A DNA stretch of 64,000 bases from Bacteroidaceae bacterium (lineage in GTDB: Bacteria > Bacteroidota > Bacteroidia > Bacteroidales > Bacteroidaceae), in NCBI GenBank assembly GCA_024398435.1, contig JAKSJD010000004.1:124001-188000 (forward strand). The letters are read 5' to 3'. This document shows positions 25,052-34,286 of this stretch, in pieces. The position numbers were made by a program, and so were the translations under genes. The notes below the pieces were generated by a model. The model had not been told where the DNA came from. It searched no databases and saw nothing but the letters and a program-made list of their open reading frames with translations. The number at the start of each line of letters is the position of its first letter. Position 1 is the first letter of the stretch.

Positions 25052-25414
25052 CTGTTATCTCAAATTTCAATTCGGGGTGCAAATGTAGGAAAAATTTTTC
25101 GTTACACATATATATATTATAAGAAAACTTTGATTTTTTAACGTTTCTTTATGCCTTAAGCCGAAAATCTGTTGGATTCGGGTGGAAAAACTCTCAAAAC
25201 TGCCGTTTTCGGCCCGACCTCAAAATCGCGGAAATCCCTCGCGCAACGGGCGTTTGCGCATAGGTGCGCCCATATATATGCCTACATATATGTGTGTGCG
25301 TTATATATATAAAATGAGTTGTCATGAGGCTTGGAAATGAGTGTTTTGCAATGAGTATGGAATAATTTTCAGAAAAAACTCGCAACTCCTAACACGTATT
25401 TCGTATTTTATATT
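25052..25414. other. Divergent intergenic region between topA and the mutarotase gene
   Basis: The 403-bp gap carries the topA promoter-like TACATTTG (minus, 25080-25087), a GGGCG/CGCCC hairpin at 25248-25271, and alternating AT tracts with TATATATGCC and CATATATGTGTGTG at 25271-25312. Gene direction switches here from minus to plus. No coding sequence, RNA gene or DnaA-box cluster is evident. Confidence 0.6.
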
Positions 25415-25422
25415 TATCTTTG
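25415..25422 (+). promoter_or_regulatory. Bacteroidota -7 element (TATCTTTG) of the mutarotase gene
   Basis: TATCTTTGCAAC fits the TAnnTTTG consensus. Transcription would begin about 7 bp later, which rules out starts upstream of 25431 and favours the ATG at 25455. The -33 TTTG is not well preserved. Confidence 0.6.
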
Positions 25423-25454
25423 CAACCGAAATGAATCAACAAACAATAATTCGT

Positions 25455-26558
25455 ATGAAACAGACATTAATATCCATCGTCATGTTGCTTGCCGCATCGT
25501 CGGCATTTGCAGCAAAGACAGCTATTCCGCTTCTAGACCCAGAGCCTTACGACACTATCATGGACGGAAAGAAAGTGGGTCTCTACACCATCACGGATGG
25601 CAAGATAGCAGCACAGGTCATCAACTATGGAGGCTTCATCGTTTCGGTGTTTGCTCCCGACAAGGATGGCAAGTATGCAAATCTCGTGACCAACTATCCA
25701 AACATTGCACGCTATCTCAACTACAATCTCGGAATGGTAGGCCCAGCCGTAGGTCGCTACGCCAACCGCATTGCCAACGGCACATTCACGCTCAACGGCA
25801 AGCAGTATCAAGTGACCCGAAACAGTGGCCAACACACGCTTCACGGCGGTACAAAGGGCTTCGACCATGTGGTATGGGACGTAGTGAAGGCATCGAAGAA
25901 GGCAGTAGTCATGAAGTGTGTGCTTCCTGACGGCACCGACGGATTCCCTGGCACACTCACCACTTTCCTCACTTATTCAATCGAGAAGGGCGGACTCAAG
26001 GTTTGCTACGAAGCAACTACAGACGCTCCAACCGTTGTGAGCATGACCACACACTCATACTTCAACCTCAACGGAATAGGCAGCGGCGACATCCTCGGCC
26101 ATCAGCTCACAGTCGATGCCAACTCCATTACGGAGGTCGACCAAGCCGGCATTCCTACAGGCAAGCTCCTCCCAGTGGAAGGCACTCCTTACGACTTCCG
26201 CACCCCTACATTGCTTGGCGACCGCCAGATGGCAGTTCAGGGCTTTGGATTCGGCTTTGGTCAGAGAGTGGAGATTCCTGAAGGCAAGGTTCGTCAGTTC
26301 GACCACAACTTCTGTCTCAACCATTCCAATGCAGGAAAGGTAGAGAAGGTAGTGACACTCTATGCACCCGATTCTGGCCGCAAGATGGAAGTATGGAACA
26401 ATCATCCAGGCATTCAGATCTACACAGGCGGACGCACCACCATCGCCCTCGAATCGCAGATGTATCCCGACTCACCAAACCATCCTGAGTTCCCATCTGC
26501 AGTGCTCAATCCAGGCGAAACCTACAAGCACATCTGCATCTATAAATTCGTGAAATAG
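25455..26558 (+). CDS. galM: Aldose 1-epimerase (mutarotase), exported
   Basis: From the ATG at 25455 the product is 367 residues, with a signal peptide MKQTLISIVMLLAASSAFAA. An alternative ATG lies at 25431, and longer forms would start before the promoter. The mature protein is a GalM-type galactose mutarotase: YGGFIVSVFAPDKDGKYANL, VVGRYANRI-like GRYANRIANGTFTLNGKQYQ, the catalytic His in SGQHTLHGGTKGFDHVVWD and in TTHSYFNLNGIGSGDILGHQ, and a catalytic Glu in RTTIALESQMYPDSPN. It converts alpha and beta anomers of free sugars. An exported mutarotase fits periplasmic handling of sugars released by the nearby secreted glycosidases. The next gene is 51 bp downstream. Confidence 0.92.
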   Translation: MKQTLISIVMLLAASSAFAAKTAIPLLDPEPYDTIMDGKKVGLYTITDGKIAAQVINYGGFIVSVFAPDKDGKYANLVTNYPNIARYLNYNLGMVGPAVGRYANRIANGTFTLNGKQYQVTRNSGQHTLHGGTKGFDHVVWDVVKASKKAVVMKCVLPDGTDGFPGTLTTFLTYSIEKGGLKVCYEATTDAPTVVSMTTHSYFNLNGIGSGDILGHQLTVDANSITEVDQAGIPTGKLLPVEGTPYDFRTPTLLGDRQMAVQGFGFGFGQRVEIPEGKVRQFDHNFCLNHSNAGKVEKVVTLYAPDSGRKMEVWNNHPGIQIYTGGRTTIALESQMYPDSPNHPEFPSAVLNPGETYKHICIYKFVK

Positions 26559-26609
26559 GCAGGCGGCTGCTGAATCAACATGACAATTAATAAAAAAATA
26601 CACTCATAT

Positions 26610-27344
26610 ATGAAGAAGACATTATTATCAATTGCAATCGCAATGGCAGCAGGCTTCATGTTCGTGGCTTGCACATCAGGGAATAAGGAAGAAGCCGACA
26701 ATCCAGATAAGGACGTGCTCTATCAGGTATCATTCCTGAAATCGCTCATGGACGGCAACTACGACGGCACTATGACTATGGAAGAACTCCTGAAGCACGG
26801 CAACTTCGGTATGGGTACGTTCGACCGTGCCAACGGCGAAATGCTCATCCTCGACGGAAAGGTTTATCAGGCACGTTGGGACGGCAAGATGGCTGAGGCA
26901 GAACTCACGGCTACCACTCCGTTTGCCAACATCACATACTTCGAACCCGACTCAAAATTCAGCGTGCAGCGTTCGTACAGCATGGGTACTCTCACCGACG
27001 GAATCTCTGCCCATTTCGAAAATCCAAACCACTTCTATGCAGTTAAGGTTCACGGCATGTTCGACCAGATTCTCGTGCGTAGCGAACTCCCTCAGGACAA
27101 GCCTTACAAGCCACTCGTAGAGATAATGAAGACTGACGAGCGCCAATTCTTCTATACTAAGATTTCGGGCACTCTCATCGGCCTCTATTGCCCTAACCAC
27201 ATCGGTTTCCTCAATGCTGCCGGATGGCATCTCCACTTCATCTCCGACGATAAGACAGTCGGCGGTCATGTGCTGAAACTCCGTGCTGTGGACAACCTTG
27301 AATGCGAAATCGACGAAACTCGAGATCTCTTCTTCCACAATTAA
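26610..27344 (+). CDS. budA: Acetolactate decarboxylase, predicted lipoprotein
   Basis: From the ATG at 26610 the product is 244 residues. Residues 1-21 are a lipoprotein signal with FVACTSG. The mature part follows the alpha-acetolactate decarboxylase fold: QVSFLKSLMDGNYDGTMTME, LLKHGNFGMGTFDRANGEML, and GWHLHFISDDKTVGGHVLKL near the C-terminus. That last block carries the His residues that, in the known family, bind zinc. The enzyme converts acetolactate to acetoin. Cytoplasmic action is usual, so a lipid-anchored form is notable, although exported forms occur in Bacteroidales. It is 51 bp after the mutarotase gene and followed by a good terminator. Its metabolic role here is unclear. Confidence 0.85.
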   Translation: MKKTLLSIAIAMAAGFMFVACTSGNKEEADNPDKDVLYQVSFLKSLMDGNYDGTMTMEELLKHGNFGMGTFDRANGEMLILDGKVYQARWDGKMAEAELTATTPFANITYFEPDSKFSVQRSYSMGTLTDGISAHFENPNHFYAVKVHGMFDQILVRSELPQDKPYKPLVEIMKTDERQFFYTKISGTLIGLYCPNHIGFLNAAGWHLHFISDDKTVGGHVLKLRAVDNLECEIDETRDLFFHN

Positions 27345-27389
27345 CTAAAAGTCGAAACTCACAGATTGTATATATACAAATGTGTGTGT

Positions 27390-27423
27390 CCCCGGAAGCC
27401 CACGACGCTTTCGGGGCTTTTTT
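27390..27423 (+). terminator. Rho-independent terminator after the mutarotase-budA operon
   Basis: CCCCGGAAGC pairs with GCTTTCGGGG around a seven-base loop and is followed by CTTTTTTG. It lies 45 bp after the budA stop. The following 27424-27776 has no gene; it holds two copies of GTTTCGCGGTTC near 27552 and 27575 and an A/T-rich stretch. Confidence 0.85.
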
Positions 27424-27776
27424 GTATATTTATATACGCAATATTGACGTGCAGCTGTGGCATGTGTGGGGAGGTGTGTGCGCGTTGCCCGCTGTGTATG
27501 ATATAGATGATTGCAGTGTGTGTAAAGCCGTTGTTTGCGATGTATTAACCCGAGTTTCGCGGTTCGAGAGCCAAAGTTTCGCGGTTCACGAGGTTGCGGC
27601 TTGCTGTGTTTTTCGTTCACGGTGCAAAATTACGAAGATCTTTCGACACTACCAAACATTTTTATAAATATTTTTAATATTTATAATTTTGTCATCACCG
27701 ACTTTTCAATCTTAAGTTCGTATGAAAAAGTGCCAAAAGCCACGATTTCATCGTTGTTTTCATGAACGTTGGCAAC

Positions 27777-27804
27777 AAAAAAGCCCCACAAAAAGTGAGG
27801 CTTT
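27777..27804 (-). terminator. Rho-independent terminator of asd
   Basis: On minus GCCTCAC pairs with GTGGGGC around a five-base loop, followed by TTTTTTG. It lies 100 bp past the asd stop. Confidence 0.75.
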
Positions 27805-27903
27805 CCACGTATTTTGGTCCAATTTTCTATTCAAAAAACGTCATTCTGCAATCCGTTAACCGACAAAGTCGCTTGGCTCGTCCAAGAATCTGTAACCCTT
27901 TTA

Positions 27904-28914
27904 TCACTTCACATTGCCTACCTTGATGAGGTATTCAGCAATCTGAACTGCATTGAGAGCTGCCCCCTTCTTGATTTGGTCGCCGCTCAACCAGAATGTG
28001 ATGCCACAATCGTTGGCCAAGTCCTTGCGAACGCGTCCTACATACACATCGTCCTTGCCAGCTGTGAAGAGAGGCATTGGATATGTCTGAGTTGAAGGGT
28101 CGTCGAGAAGTGTCACGCCGTTGGCTTCGCTGATAGCCTTCTGCACATCTTCCACTGCGAGAGGTTTCTCTGTCTCCACCCATACAGCTTCGCTGTGGGC
28201 GCGGAGCGAACTGATGCGAACACACATTGCAGAGCAACGAACGTCGGAGTGCATGATTTTGCGAGTTTCGTTAAACATCTTCATCTCTTCCTTCGTGTAG
28301 CCATTGTCCTGGAACACGTCGATTTGAGGAATCACGTTGTAAGCCAACTGATAGGCAAACTTGTTGACAGTCACTTCCTCGCCTTCCACGATTTGCTTGT
28401 ATTGCTGCTGGAGTTCGGCCATTGCTGCTGCACCTGCACCCGATGCCGACTGGTAACTTGCCACATGGATGCGCTCTATATGGCTGAGTTGCTCGATTGG
28501 CTTCAACACTACCACCATCATGATAGTGGTGCAGTTAGGGTTGGCGATGATGCCGCGAGGGCGGTTGAGAGCGTCTTCTGCATTGCATTCAGGCACTACG
28601 AGAGGCACATTTTCGTCCATGCGGAATGCACTCGAATTGTCAATCATCACGCATCCGAAGCGAGTGATATCATCAGCAAATTCCTTTGATGTACCTGCTC
28701 CGGCAGATGTGAAGGCTATGTCGATATCCTTGAAGTCGTCGCCATGCTTGAGGAGCTGCACTTCGTATTCCTTTCCACGGAATGAATATTTGCGTCCGGC
28801 ACTGCGTGTCGAACCGAAAAGCACTAATTCATCAATAGGGAAATTTCTTTCATCGAGGACACGGAGGAATTCCTGTCCGACGGCACCGCTGGCACCAACA
28901 ATTGCTACTTTCAT
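27904..28914 (-). CDS. asd: Aspartate-semialdehyde dehydrogenase
   Basis: This 336-residue enzyme reduces aspartyl phosphate to aspartate semialdehyde, the branch point to lysine, threonine, methionine and diaminopimelate. The ATG at 28914 begins [20 protein letters not shown], the NADP-binding loop. The catalytic Cys lies in [14 protein letters not shown] at about 125-139, and the His/Arg active-site region in [20 protein letters not shown]-like [20 protein letters not shown]. It is a single-gene unit with a terminator at 27777-27804. A TAACTTTG element on minus at 28942-28949 is a likely -7 box. The longer start at 28944 would overlap that element and is rejected. Confidence 0.95.
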   Translation of the reverse strand: MKVAIVGASGAVGQEFLRVLDERNFPIDELVLFGSTRSAGRKYSFRGKEYEVQLLKHGDDFKDIDIAFTSAGAGTSKEFADDITRFGCVMIDNSSAFRMDENVPLVVPECNAEDALNRPRGIIANPNCTTIMMVVVLKPIEQLSHIERIHVASYQSASGAGAAAMAELQQQYKQIVEGEEVTVNKFAYQLAYNVIPQIDVFQDNGYTKEEMKMFNETRKIMHSDVRCSAMCVRISSLRAHSEAVWVETEKPLAVEDVQKAISEANGVTLLDDPSTQTYPMPLFTAGKDDVYVGRVRKDLANDCGITFWLSGDQIKKGAALNAVQIAEYLIKVGNVK

Positions 28915-29091
28915 AAGTTTGTCATTTTTTATTTGTGGCCGCAAAGTTACGAAATATTGTAGAATATCGAATGTAGAATGACGATTTTTTTAAATATTTG
29001 TTAATTGATTACACCTAATTGTTAATTATTTTGTATTTTTGCACTCTAAATTGTACATAGTACACGAAAAAAATCAAACGGAGTTCTTCAG

Positions 29092-30981
29092 ATGTTGACG
29101 ATGGAATACGATGTGATAGTAGTGGGAGCCGGACATGCCGGATGCGAGGCAGCCCACAGTGCGGCAAGACTTGGAGCAAAGACTTGCCTCGTCACGATGG
29201 ACATGAACAAGATTGCGCAGATGTCGTGCAATCCAGCTGTTGGAGGCATTGCCAAAGGTCAGATAGTTCGCGAAATCGATGCCCTTGGAGGTATGATGGG
29301 CGTAGTGACCGACCGATGCGCCATCCAGTTCCGCATGCTCAATCTCTCGAAAGGACCGGCCGTTTGGAGCCCTCGCGCACAGTGCGACCGTGCCAAATTC
29401 ATCTGGACATGGAGAGAAATCCTTGAAAATACTCCAAACCTCCACATCTGGCAAGACCAAGTGTGCGAACTGCTCACCAACGAGGTCGACGGACAGCACG
29501 AAGTGGCGGGAGTGCGCACCATCTGGGGAGCCGAACTCCGAGCCAAGTGTGTGGTAATCACCGCCGGAACATTCCTCAACGGCCTCATGCACATCGGGCG
29601 CAAGCAGATTGAGGGCGGACGCATAAGCGAACCCGCAGCAAAGGGGCTCACCGAGTCAATCACCAAATGCGGCATACGAAGCGGACGAATGAAGACGGGA
29701 ACTCCAGTCAGAATCGACAAGCGAAGTGTCGACTTCTCTTTGGCCGAACTGCAGGAAGGCGACGACACATTCCATAGATTCTCATTCCTCTCCGAACCAC
29801 GAAAACTCAAGCAGTTGCCTTGCTGGATGTTCAAAACCAACAAGGAAGTGCACGACATACTCATTTCGGGCCTTGCCGATTCGCCTCTCTACAACGGGCA
29901 AATCCAGAGCATCGGACCTCGCTACTGCCCAAGCATAGAGACAAAACTCCACACTTTCCCAGATAAGGAAGAACACCAACTCTTCCTCGAACCTGAGGGC
30001 GAAACCACCAACGAGATGTATCTCAACGGATTCTCATCATCACTGCCGATGGACATCCAGATTGAAGCCCTCAAACGCATTCCTGCATTGAGAAATCTCG
30101 TGGTTTACCGTCCTGGCTATGCCATCGAATACGACTATTTCGACCCTACACAACTCACTCATTCACTCGAGTCGAAGGTGGTCAGAAACCTCTTCCTTGC
30201 AGGTCAGGTGAACGGTACGACTGGCTACGAAGAAGCAGCCGGACAAGGACTCATTGCCGGCATCAACGCCGCTATCAATGCCAAGGGCGAGGGCGAACCA
30301 TTCACACTGAAACGCAACGAAGCCTACATCGGAGTGCTTATCGACGACCTCGTGACGAAGGGTGTGGACGAACCTTACCGAATGTTCACTTCAAGAGCCG
30401 AATACCGAATCCTCCTCCGTCAGGACGATGCCGATATGCGCCTCACAGAAAAGAGCTACCACCTCGGACTTGCCACAGAGGAACGCTACCAATACATGAA
30501 GAAAAAACTCGATGAAATCGAGCATTTGATAGATTTTGCACAGAATTTCTCAATCAAGCCAGCTCTTATCAATCCTGCCCTCGAACAGATTGGCACTACA
30601 CCTCTTGAACGCGGGTGCAAGTTGATTGACCTGCTCGGCCGACCAAACGTCACGATTGAGAATCTTGCCCCTCACATCAAGGCATGGAAGAGTGAAATCG
30701 ATAAAATCGAGGAACGACGCGAGGAAATTCTCGAAGCGGCCGAAATCCGCATCAAATACAAAGGTTATATAGAGCGCGAGAACATGATTGCCGAGAAGAT
30801 GCTCCGACTTGAGAACATCAAGATTCAGGGAAAGTTCGACTATATGAACATGAACCAAATCACCATCGAGGCACGCCAAAAACTCGCTGCCATCAATCCT
30901 GTCACACTCGCACAAGCCAGTCGAATTCCAGGCGTTTCGCCTTGCGACATCAATGTGATGCTCGTTTTGATGGGAAGATGA
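29092..30981 (+). CDS. mnmG: tRNA uridine-5-carboxymethylaminomethyl modification enzyme MnmG
   Basis: This 629-residue FAD-dependent enzyme works with MnmE to modify the wobble uridine of certain tRNAs. The Rossmann motif VVGAGHAGCEAAHSAARLG lies at about 11-30, followed by MSCNPAVGGIAKGQIVREID at about 44-63. RPGYAIEYDYFDPTQL at about 345-360 and GQVNGTTGYEEAAGQGLIAG at about 376-395 are FAD/family blocks. The helical C-terminal domain (about 450-629) binds MnmE and tRNA and ends in the family motif ISR-like SRIPGVSPCDINVMLVLM. A second ATG at 29101 is equally possible. TATTTTTG at 29034-29041 is a candidate -7 box. Confidence 0.96.
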   Translation: MLTMEYDVIVVGAGHAGCEAAHSAARLGAKTCLVTMDMNKIAQMSCNPAVGGIAKGQIVREIDALGGMMGVVTDRCAIQFRMLNLSKGPAVWSPRAQCDRAKFIWTWREILENTPNLHIWQDQVCELLTNEVDGQHEVAGVRTIWGAELRAKCVVITAGTFLNGLMHIGRKQIEGGRISEPAAKGLTESITKCGIRSGRMKTGTPVRIDKRSVDFSLAELQEGDDTFHRFSFLSEPRKLKQLPCWMFKTNKEVHDILISGLADSPLYNGQIQSIGPRYCPSIETKLHTFPDKEEHQLFLEPEGETTNEMYLNGFSSSLPMDIQIEALKRIPALRNLVVYRPGYAIEYDYFDPTQLTHSLESKVVRNLFLAGQVNGTTGYEEAAGQGLIAGINAAINAKGEGEPFTLKRNEAYIGVLIDDLVTKGVDEPYRMFTSRAEYRILLRQDDADMRLTEKSYHLGLATEERYQYMKKKLDEIEHLIDFAQNFSIKPALINPALEQIGTTPLERGCKLIDLLGRPNVTIENLAPHIKAWKSEIDKIEERREEILEAAEIRIKYKGYIERENMIAEKMLRLENIKIQGKFDYMNMNQITIEARQKLAAINPVTLAQASRIPGVSPCDINVMLVLMGR

Positions 30982-30985
30982 TTTT

Positions 30986-31035
30986 CTGGATTCCATAGGT
31001 TTCCTAGGTTCCCTAGTGCTCCTAGATTCCCTAGC
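30986..31035. repeat. CTAGG/CCTAG short repeat cluster
   Basis: The 50 bp between mnmG and apt repeat the word TTCCCTAG with CTAGGTTCCCTAG forming a small palindrome. A related cluster lies at 58306-58337 (ATCCTAGAATCCCTGG). It may serve as an mRNA 3' structure. Confidence 0.55.
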
Positions 31036-31062
31036 TAAAAAAATTATTAATAAACAAGAAAT

Positions 31063-31593
31063 ATGAACAATCAGTACTTATTGGATCATCTGCGTTCAAT
31101 CCCAGATTTTCCACAGAAAGGAATCAATTTCCGCGATGTAACAACCTTGTTTAAGGACCCAGAATGCCTCCGAATCATGGAAGAGGAGATGTACGAACTC
31201 TATAAGGACAAAGGCATCACAAAGGTGGTAGGAATCGAATCAAGAGGTTTCGTGATGGGAGCCATCCTCGCAAAGCGCCTCGGTGCAGGTCTTGCCCTTT
31301 GCCGCAAACCAGGCAAGTTGCCAGCAGAAACCATCAGTCAGACATTCAACAAGGAATACGGAACCGACACCATCGAAATCCATACCGATGCAATCACAGA
31401 AGATGATGTTGTGCTTATCCACGACGACCTCCTTGCCACAGGCGGAACCATCAAGGCAGCTTGGGACCTCGTCAATAAGTTCAACCCAAAGAAGTGCTAC
31501 ATGAACTTCATCATCGAAATCCGCGACGAAGGTCTTCAGGGTCGCGAATTCCTCGGCGACGGCATCGAAATCACAACTCTCCTGAGTTTGTAA
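31063..31593 (+). CDS. apt: Adenine phosphoribosyltransferase
   Basis: This 176-residue purine salvage enzyme makes AMP from adenine and PRPP. FPQKGINFRDVTTLFKDPEC at about 16-35 and GIESRGFVMGAILAKRLGAG at about 58-77 are the family blocks. The PRPP loop VVLIHDDLLATGGTIKAAWD lies at about 118-137. The length is typical. It is 80 bp after mnmG, across the CTAGG repeat cluster. A 27-codon frame with a TM-like segment follows it. Purine salvage fits the nucleoside transporter encoded at 55540-56820, though the two are not linked. Confidence 0.95.
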   Translation: MNNQYLLDHLRSIPDFPQKGINFRDVTTLFKDPECLRIMEEEMYELYKDKGITKVVGIESRGFVMGAILAKRLGAGLALCRKPGKLPAETISQTFNKEYGTDTIEIHTDAITEDDVVLIHDDLLATGGTIKAAWDLVNKFNPKKCYMNFIIEIRDEGLQGREFLGDGIEITTLLSL

Positions 31594-31624
31594 GATTGCC
31601 ACTGGCTTGATTCGCACTCGCGAC

Positions 31625-31708
31625 ATGGCCAAGACAGCCATCACCATCGGAGCTGTAGGTTTTGTTTTGGCATACTTCTGGCTCACCAAGTTTTTCCCAT
31701 TCGGATAA
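31625..31708 (+). CDS. Possible 27-aa hydrophobic small protein
   Basis: The frame MAKTAITIGAVGFVLAYFWL plus TKFFPFG has the composition of a single TM helix with a positively charged start. It begins 31 bp after the apt stop, in a gap otherwise without a gene. An open frame extends upstream into apt in a different phase, so a programmed or chance origin cannot be separated. No ribosome-binding site is evident, but Bacteroidota often lack one. Confidence 0.3.
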   Translation: MAKTAITIGAVGFVLAYFWLTKFFPFG

Positions 31709-31746
31709 TACATAAAAATATTATTAATACTTACATCAAAACCATC

Positions 31747-32283
31747 ATGAAAACCTTATTATTGAAATCGTCAGTTCTCCTCGTGATGCTGACTCTTATC
31801 ATGACAAATGCCAATGCCCAAACCGATAAGGACTTTATCGGCAATTGGAAGTATTCAGGTACATCCGGCAAGGGCGAAATCGAGTTCCTGCCCGACAGTG
31901 TGTTCAACATCAAGGCACGTATGACACGTTCGTTCGACGATGGATTCCACGTAGATGCAACAGTCGACGTCACAGGCATGGGAATGTGGTCGGTAGAGGA
32001 CAGCATTATCGAACGATTCATCGATGTGGAGTCGCTCGACATTAAGATTATCAACGTGAACGTACCTGGAATCGACCCTGATTTGGTTTCACGCGGACTT
32101 TACGAAATCAAGGCTCAGGCAATGGACCCTGTGAAGACTTGGCTCAAGGAGCATCCAGAAGTGCTCACTTCTCATGAAACCATCAAGACATTCACTGCAG
32201 AGGAAATCACTACGGAAGAATGGCGTGACGGCGACCTTGAAAAAACTACCTATAAGCGCGAGAAAAGCAAGAAAAAGGAGTAA
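31747..32283 (+). CDS. Secreted lipocalin-like hypothetical protein
   Basis: This 178-residue exported protein has a signal peptide at about 1-25 (ending NANAQ). The mature part opens DKDFIGNWKYSGTSGKGEIE, with the G-x-W entry and alternating strands of a small lipocalin-like beta-barrel, and continues with DATVDVTGMGMWSVEDSIIE. The C-terminus is charged (TTYKREKSKKKE). It lies 13 bp before uvrC, so it is probably co-transcribed, although no functional link is evident. It resembles the products of 7117-7608 and 43996-44832 in general fold only. No function is assigned. Confidence 0.6.
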   Translation: MKTLLLKSSVLLVMLTLIMTNANAQTDKDFIGNWKYSGTSGKGEIEFLPDSVFNIKARMTRSFDDGFHVDATVDVTGMGMWSVEDSIIERFIDVESLDIKIINVNVPGIDPDLVSRGLYEIKAQAMDPVKTWLKEHPEVLTSHETIKTFTAEEITTEEWRDGDLEKTTYKREKSKKKE

Positions 32284-32296
32284 TCCTATATAATAA

Positions 32297-34123
32297 ATGA
32301 AGGAAAAGACGGAACGCACCGAACGCTTGAAGACGATTGTTTCCGCTCTGCCCGAATGCCCTGGTTGCTATCAGTATTTGGACGAGAGCGGAACCATCAT
32401 CTATGTGGGTAAGGCAAAGAACCTCAAAAAGCGTGTGAGTTCCTATTTCCTGAAGAATGTCAACTCGAGAAAGACCCAGTTGCTCGTCAGTAAAATCCAC
32501 GATATCAAGTACTTGACCGTACCAACCGACTCCGACGCACTCCTTCTTGAGAACAATCTCATAAAGAAATACAAGCCCCACTACAATATTCTCCTCAAGG
32601 ACGATAAGACCTATCCTTCCGTCTGTGTCACCAACGAGGAGTTTCCGCGAGTGTTTAAGACACGCACCATCATTCCTCGTCTCGGTACCTATTATGGGCC
32701 TTTCAGCCATTTGGGCACTCTCAACGGAATGCTCACACTCATCAACACTCTCTATCCTCTCCGCCGTTGCCGAATGGCTATCTCGGAGGAGGGCATCAGC
32801 GAGGGCAAATACAAGGCTTGTCTTCAATACCAAATCAAGAACTGCAAGGCTCCTTGCATTGCAAGGCAGACGAAGGCGGAATATCTTGAATGTGTGGCCG
32901 AAGTGAAGGAAATCCTCAAGGGAAACACTCGCAATGTGTGTGAACGCTTGCTTCGGAAAATGGAAGTTCTCTCGGCAGAAATGAGGTTTGAGGAAGCCAT
33001 CGAAGTGAAGAAACAATACGAAATGGCACTTGCATTTTGTGAGAAGAGTGAGGTCGTTTCGTTTGTCAACCACAATATCGACGTCTTCTCCATTGCCGAC
33101 GACGAAAAATCGGCATTCATCAATTATCTCCACGTGGCCAATGGCTGCATCAATCAGGCCTTTACCTTCGAATATGCCAAGCGAACAGAGGAAACTCAGG
33201 AAGACCTCCTCGCCCTCGGAATCGTGGAAATGAGGGAAAGATACGGAAGCAAGTCGAAGGAAATCATTGTGCCGTTCCCACTCGATGTTGCCCTTCCCGA
33301 CGTTCAGTTTGTAGTGCCGCAGCGAGGCGACAAGCGCCATTTGCTCGAACTCTCCATGGCCAATGTGCGTCAGTACAAATTTGATAAGGCACGCCAAGCC
33401 GAACGACTCAATCCGGAACAAAAGACAACGAATCTCTTGAAGGAACTTCAAGTCAAACTCCAGTTGGAGCATCTTCCTCTTCATATCGAGTGCTTCGACA
33501 ACAGCAATATTTCGGGAGCAGATGCAGTGGCTGGATGTGTTGTCTTCAAGAAGGCAAAACCATCGAAAAGCGACTACCGCAAATACAATATCCGCACCGT
33601 TTCTGGCCCTGACGATTATGCCTCTATGGCCGAAGTCGTGTTCCGCAGATACAGGCGAATGGTCGACGAACAGCAATCGCTTCCAAACCTCATCATAGCC
33701 GATGGAGGCAAGGGGCAGATGGAGGTAATCCGCAAAGAGGTGGAAGACAATCTAGGCCTCAATATTCCTATTGCCGGTCTTGCCAAGGATGGCCACCATC
33801 GCACGTCCCAATTGCTCGTTTTCAACAATGGTGAAATCGTAACCGTCGGCATCGACACGAAGAGTGCCCTTTTCCTCTTCCTCACTCGCATACAGGATGA
33901 GGTCCACCGTTATGCTATTCAGTTCCACCGCCAGAAGCGAAGCAAGCGTCAGATAGTTTCCGAACTCGACGGAATCAAAGGAATAGGTGAGACAACGAAG
34001 ACGGCCCTTCTCCGCCATTTCCATAGTGTGAAGCGAATCCGCGAGGCATCCGAAGCCGACCTCGTCAACCTTATTGGCAAAGCCAAAGCCAAACTTATCA
34101 TCGAAGGTTTGAAAAACACGTAG
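32297..34123 (+). CDS. uvrC: UvrABC system protein C
   Basis: This 608-residue excinuclease subunit makes both incisions in nucleotide excision repair. The GIY-YIG nuclease for the 3' cut lies at about 16-95 (PGCYQYLDESGTIIYVGKAK). The UVR motif that binds UvrB is at about 210-245 (EMRFEEAIEVKKQYEMALAF). The RNase H-like domain for the 5' cut follows (about 390-540; ECFDNSNISGADAVAGCVVF, IADGGKGQMEVIRKEV). The C-terminal helix-hairpin-helix pair is GIKGIGETTKTALLRHFHSV. The length is typical. It lies 13 bp after a secreted hypothetical gene and is not linked to uvrA or uvrB here. Confidence 0.96.
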   Translation: MKEKTERTERLKTIVSALPECPGCYQYLDESGTIIYVGKAKNLKKRVSSYFLKNVNSRKTQLLVSKIHDIKYLTVPTDSDALLLENNLIKKYKPHYNILLKDDKTYPSVCVTNEEFPRVFKTRTIIPRLGTYYGPFSHLGTLNGMLTLINTLYPLRRCRMAISEEGISEGKYKACLQYQIKNCKAPCIARQTKAEYLECVAEVKEILKGNTRNVCERLLRKMEVLSAEMRFEEAIEVKKQYEMALAFCEKSEVVSFVNHNIDVFSIADDEKSAFINYLHVANGCINQAFTFEYAKRTEETQEDLLALGIVEMRERYGSKSKEIIVPFPLDVALPDVQFVVPQRGDKRHLLELSMANVRQYKFDKARQAERLNPEQKTTNLLKELQVKLQLEHLPLHIECFDNSNISGADAVAGCVVFKKAKPSKSDYRKYNIRTVSGPDDYASMAEVVFRRYRRMVDEQQSLPNLIIADGGKGQMEVIRKEVEDNLGLNIPIAGLAKDGHHRTSQLLVFNNGEIVTVGIDTKSALFLFLTRIQDEVHRYAIQFHRQKRSKRQIVSELDGIKGIGETTKTALLRHFHSVKRIREASEADLVNLIGKAKAKLIIEGLKNT

Positions 34124-34286
34124 AATTGATAACGCTATTGCTCAATTCATCTAAAAAATGAGGAGTGAAGAATGAAAAAGAGAAAAAAATCGGCATTCTA
34201 CACTCGTCATACCACATTATTTATTATCTTTGTAGCCAATATTTAGTCAAATCACATCAATAATCAATAACAAAAACAACAGTATC

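Noticed and set aside
25052-25454. Replication origin
   Set aside because: No DnaA-box cluster, dnaA or dnaN gene is nearby. AT tracts and a strand switch alone are not enough.
27302-27667. Open frame of 121 codons after budA
   Set aside because: It begins inside budA in another frame and crosses the rho-independent terminator.
32246-33676. Long minus-strand frame opposite uvrC (476 codons)
   Set aside because: uvrC on plus has all domain motifs. The antisense frame shows no recognised motif and starts within the gene.
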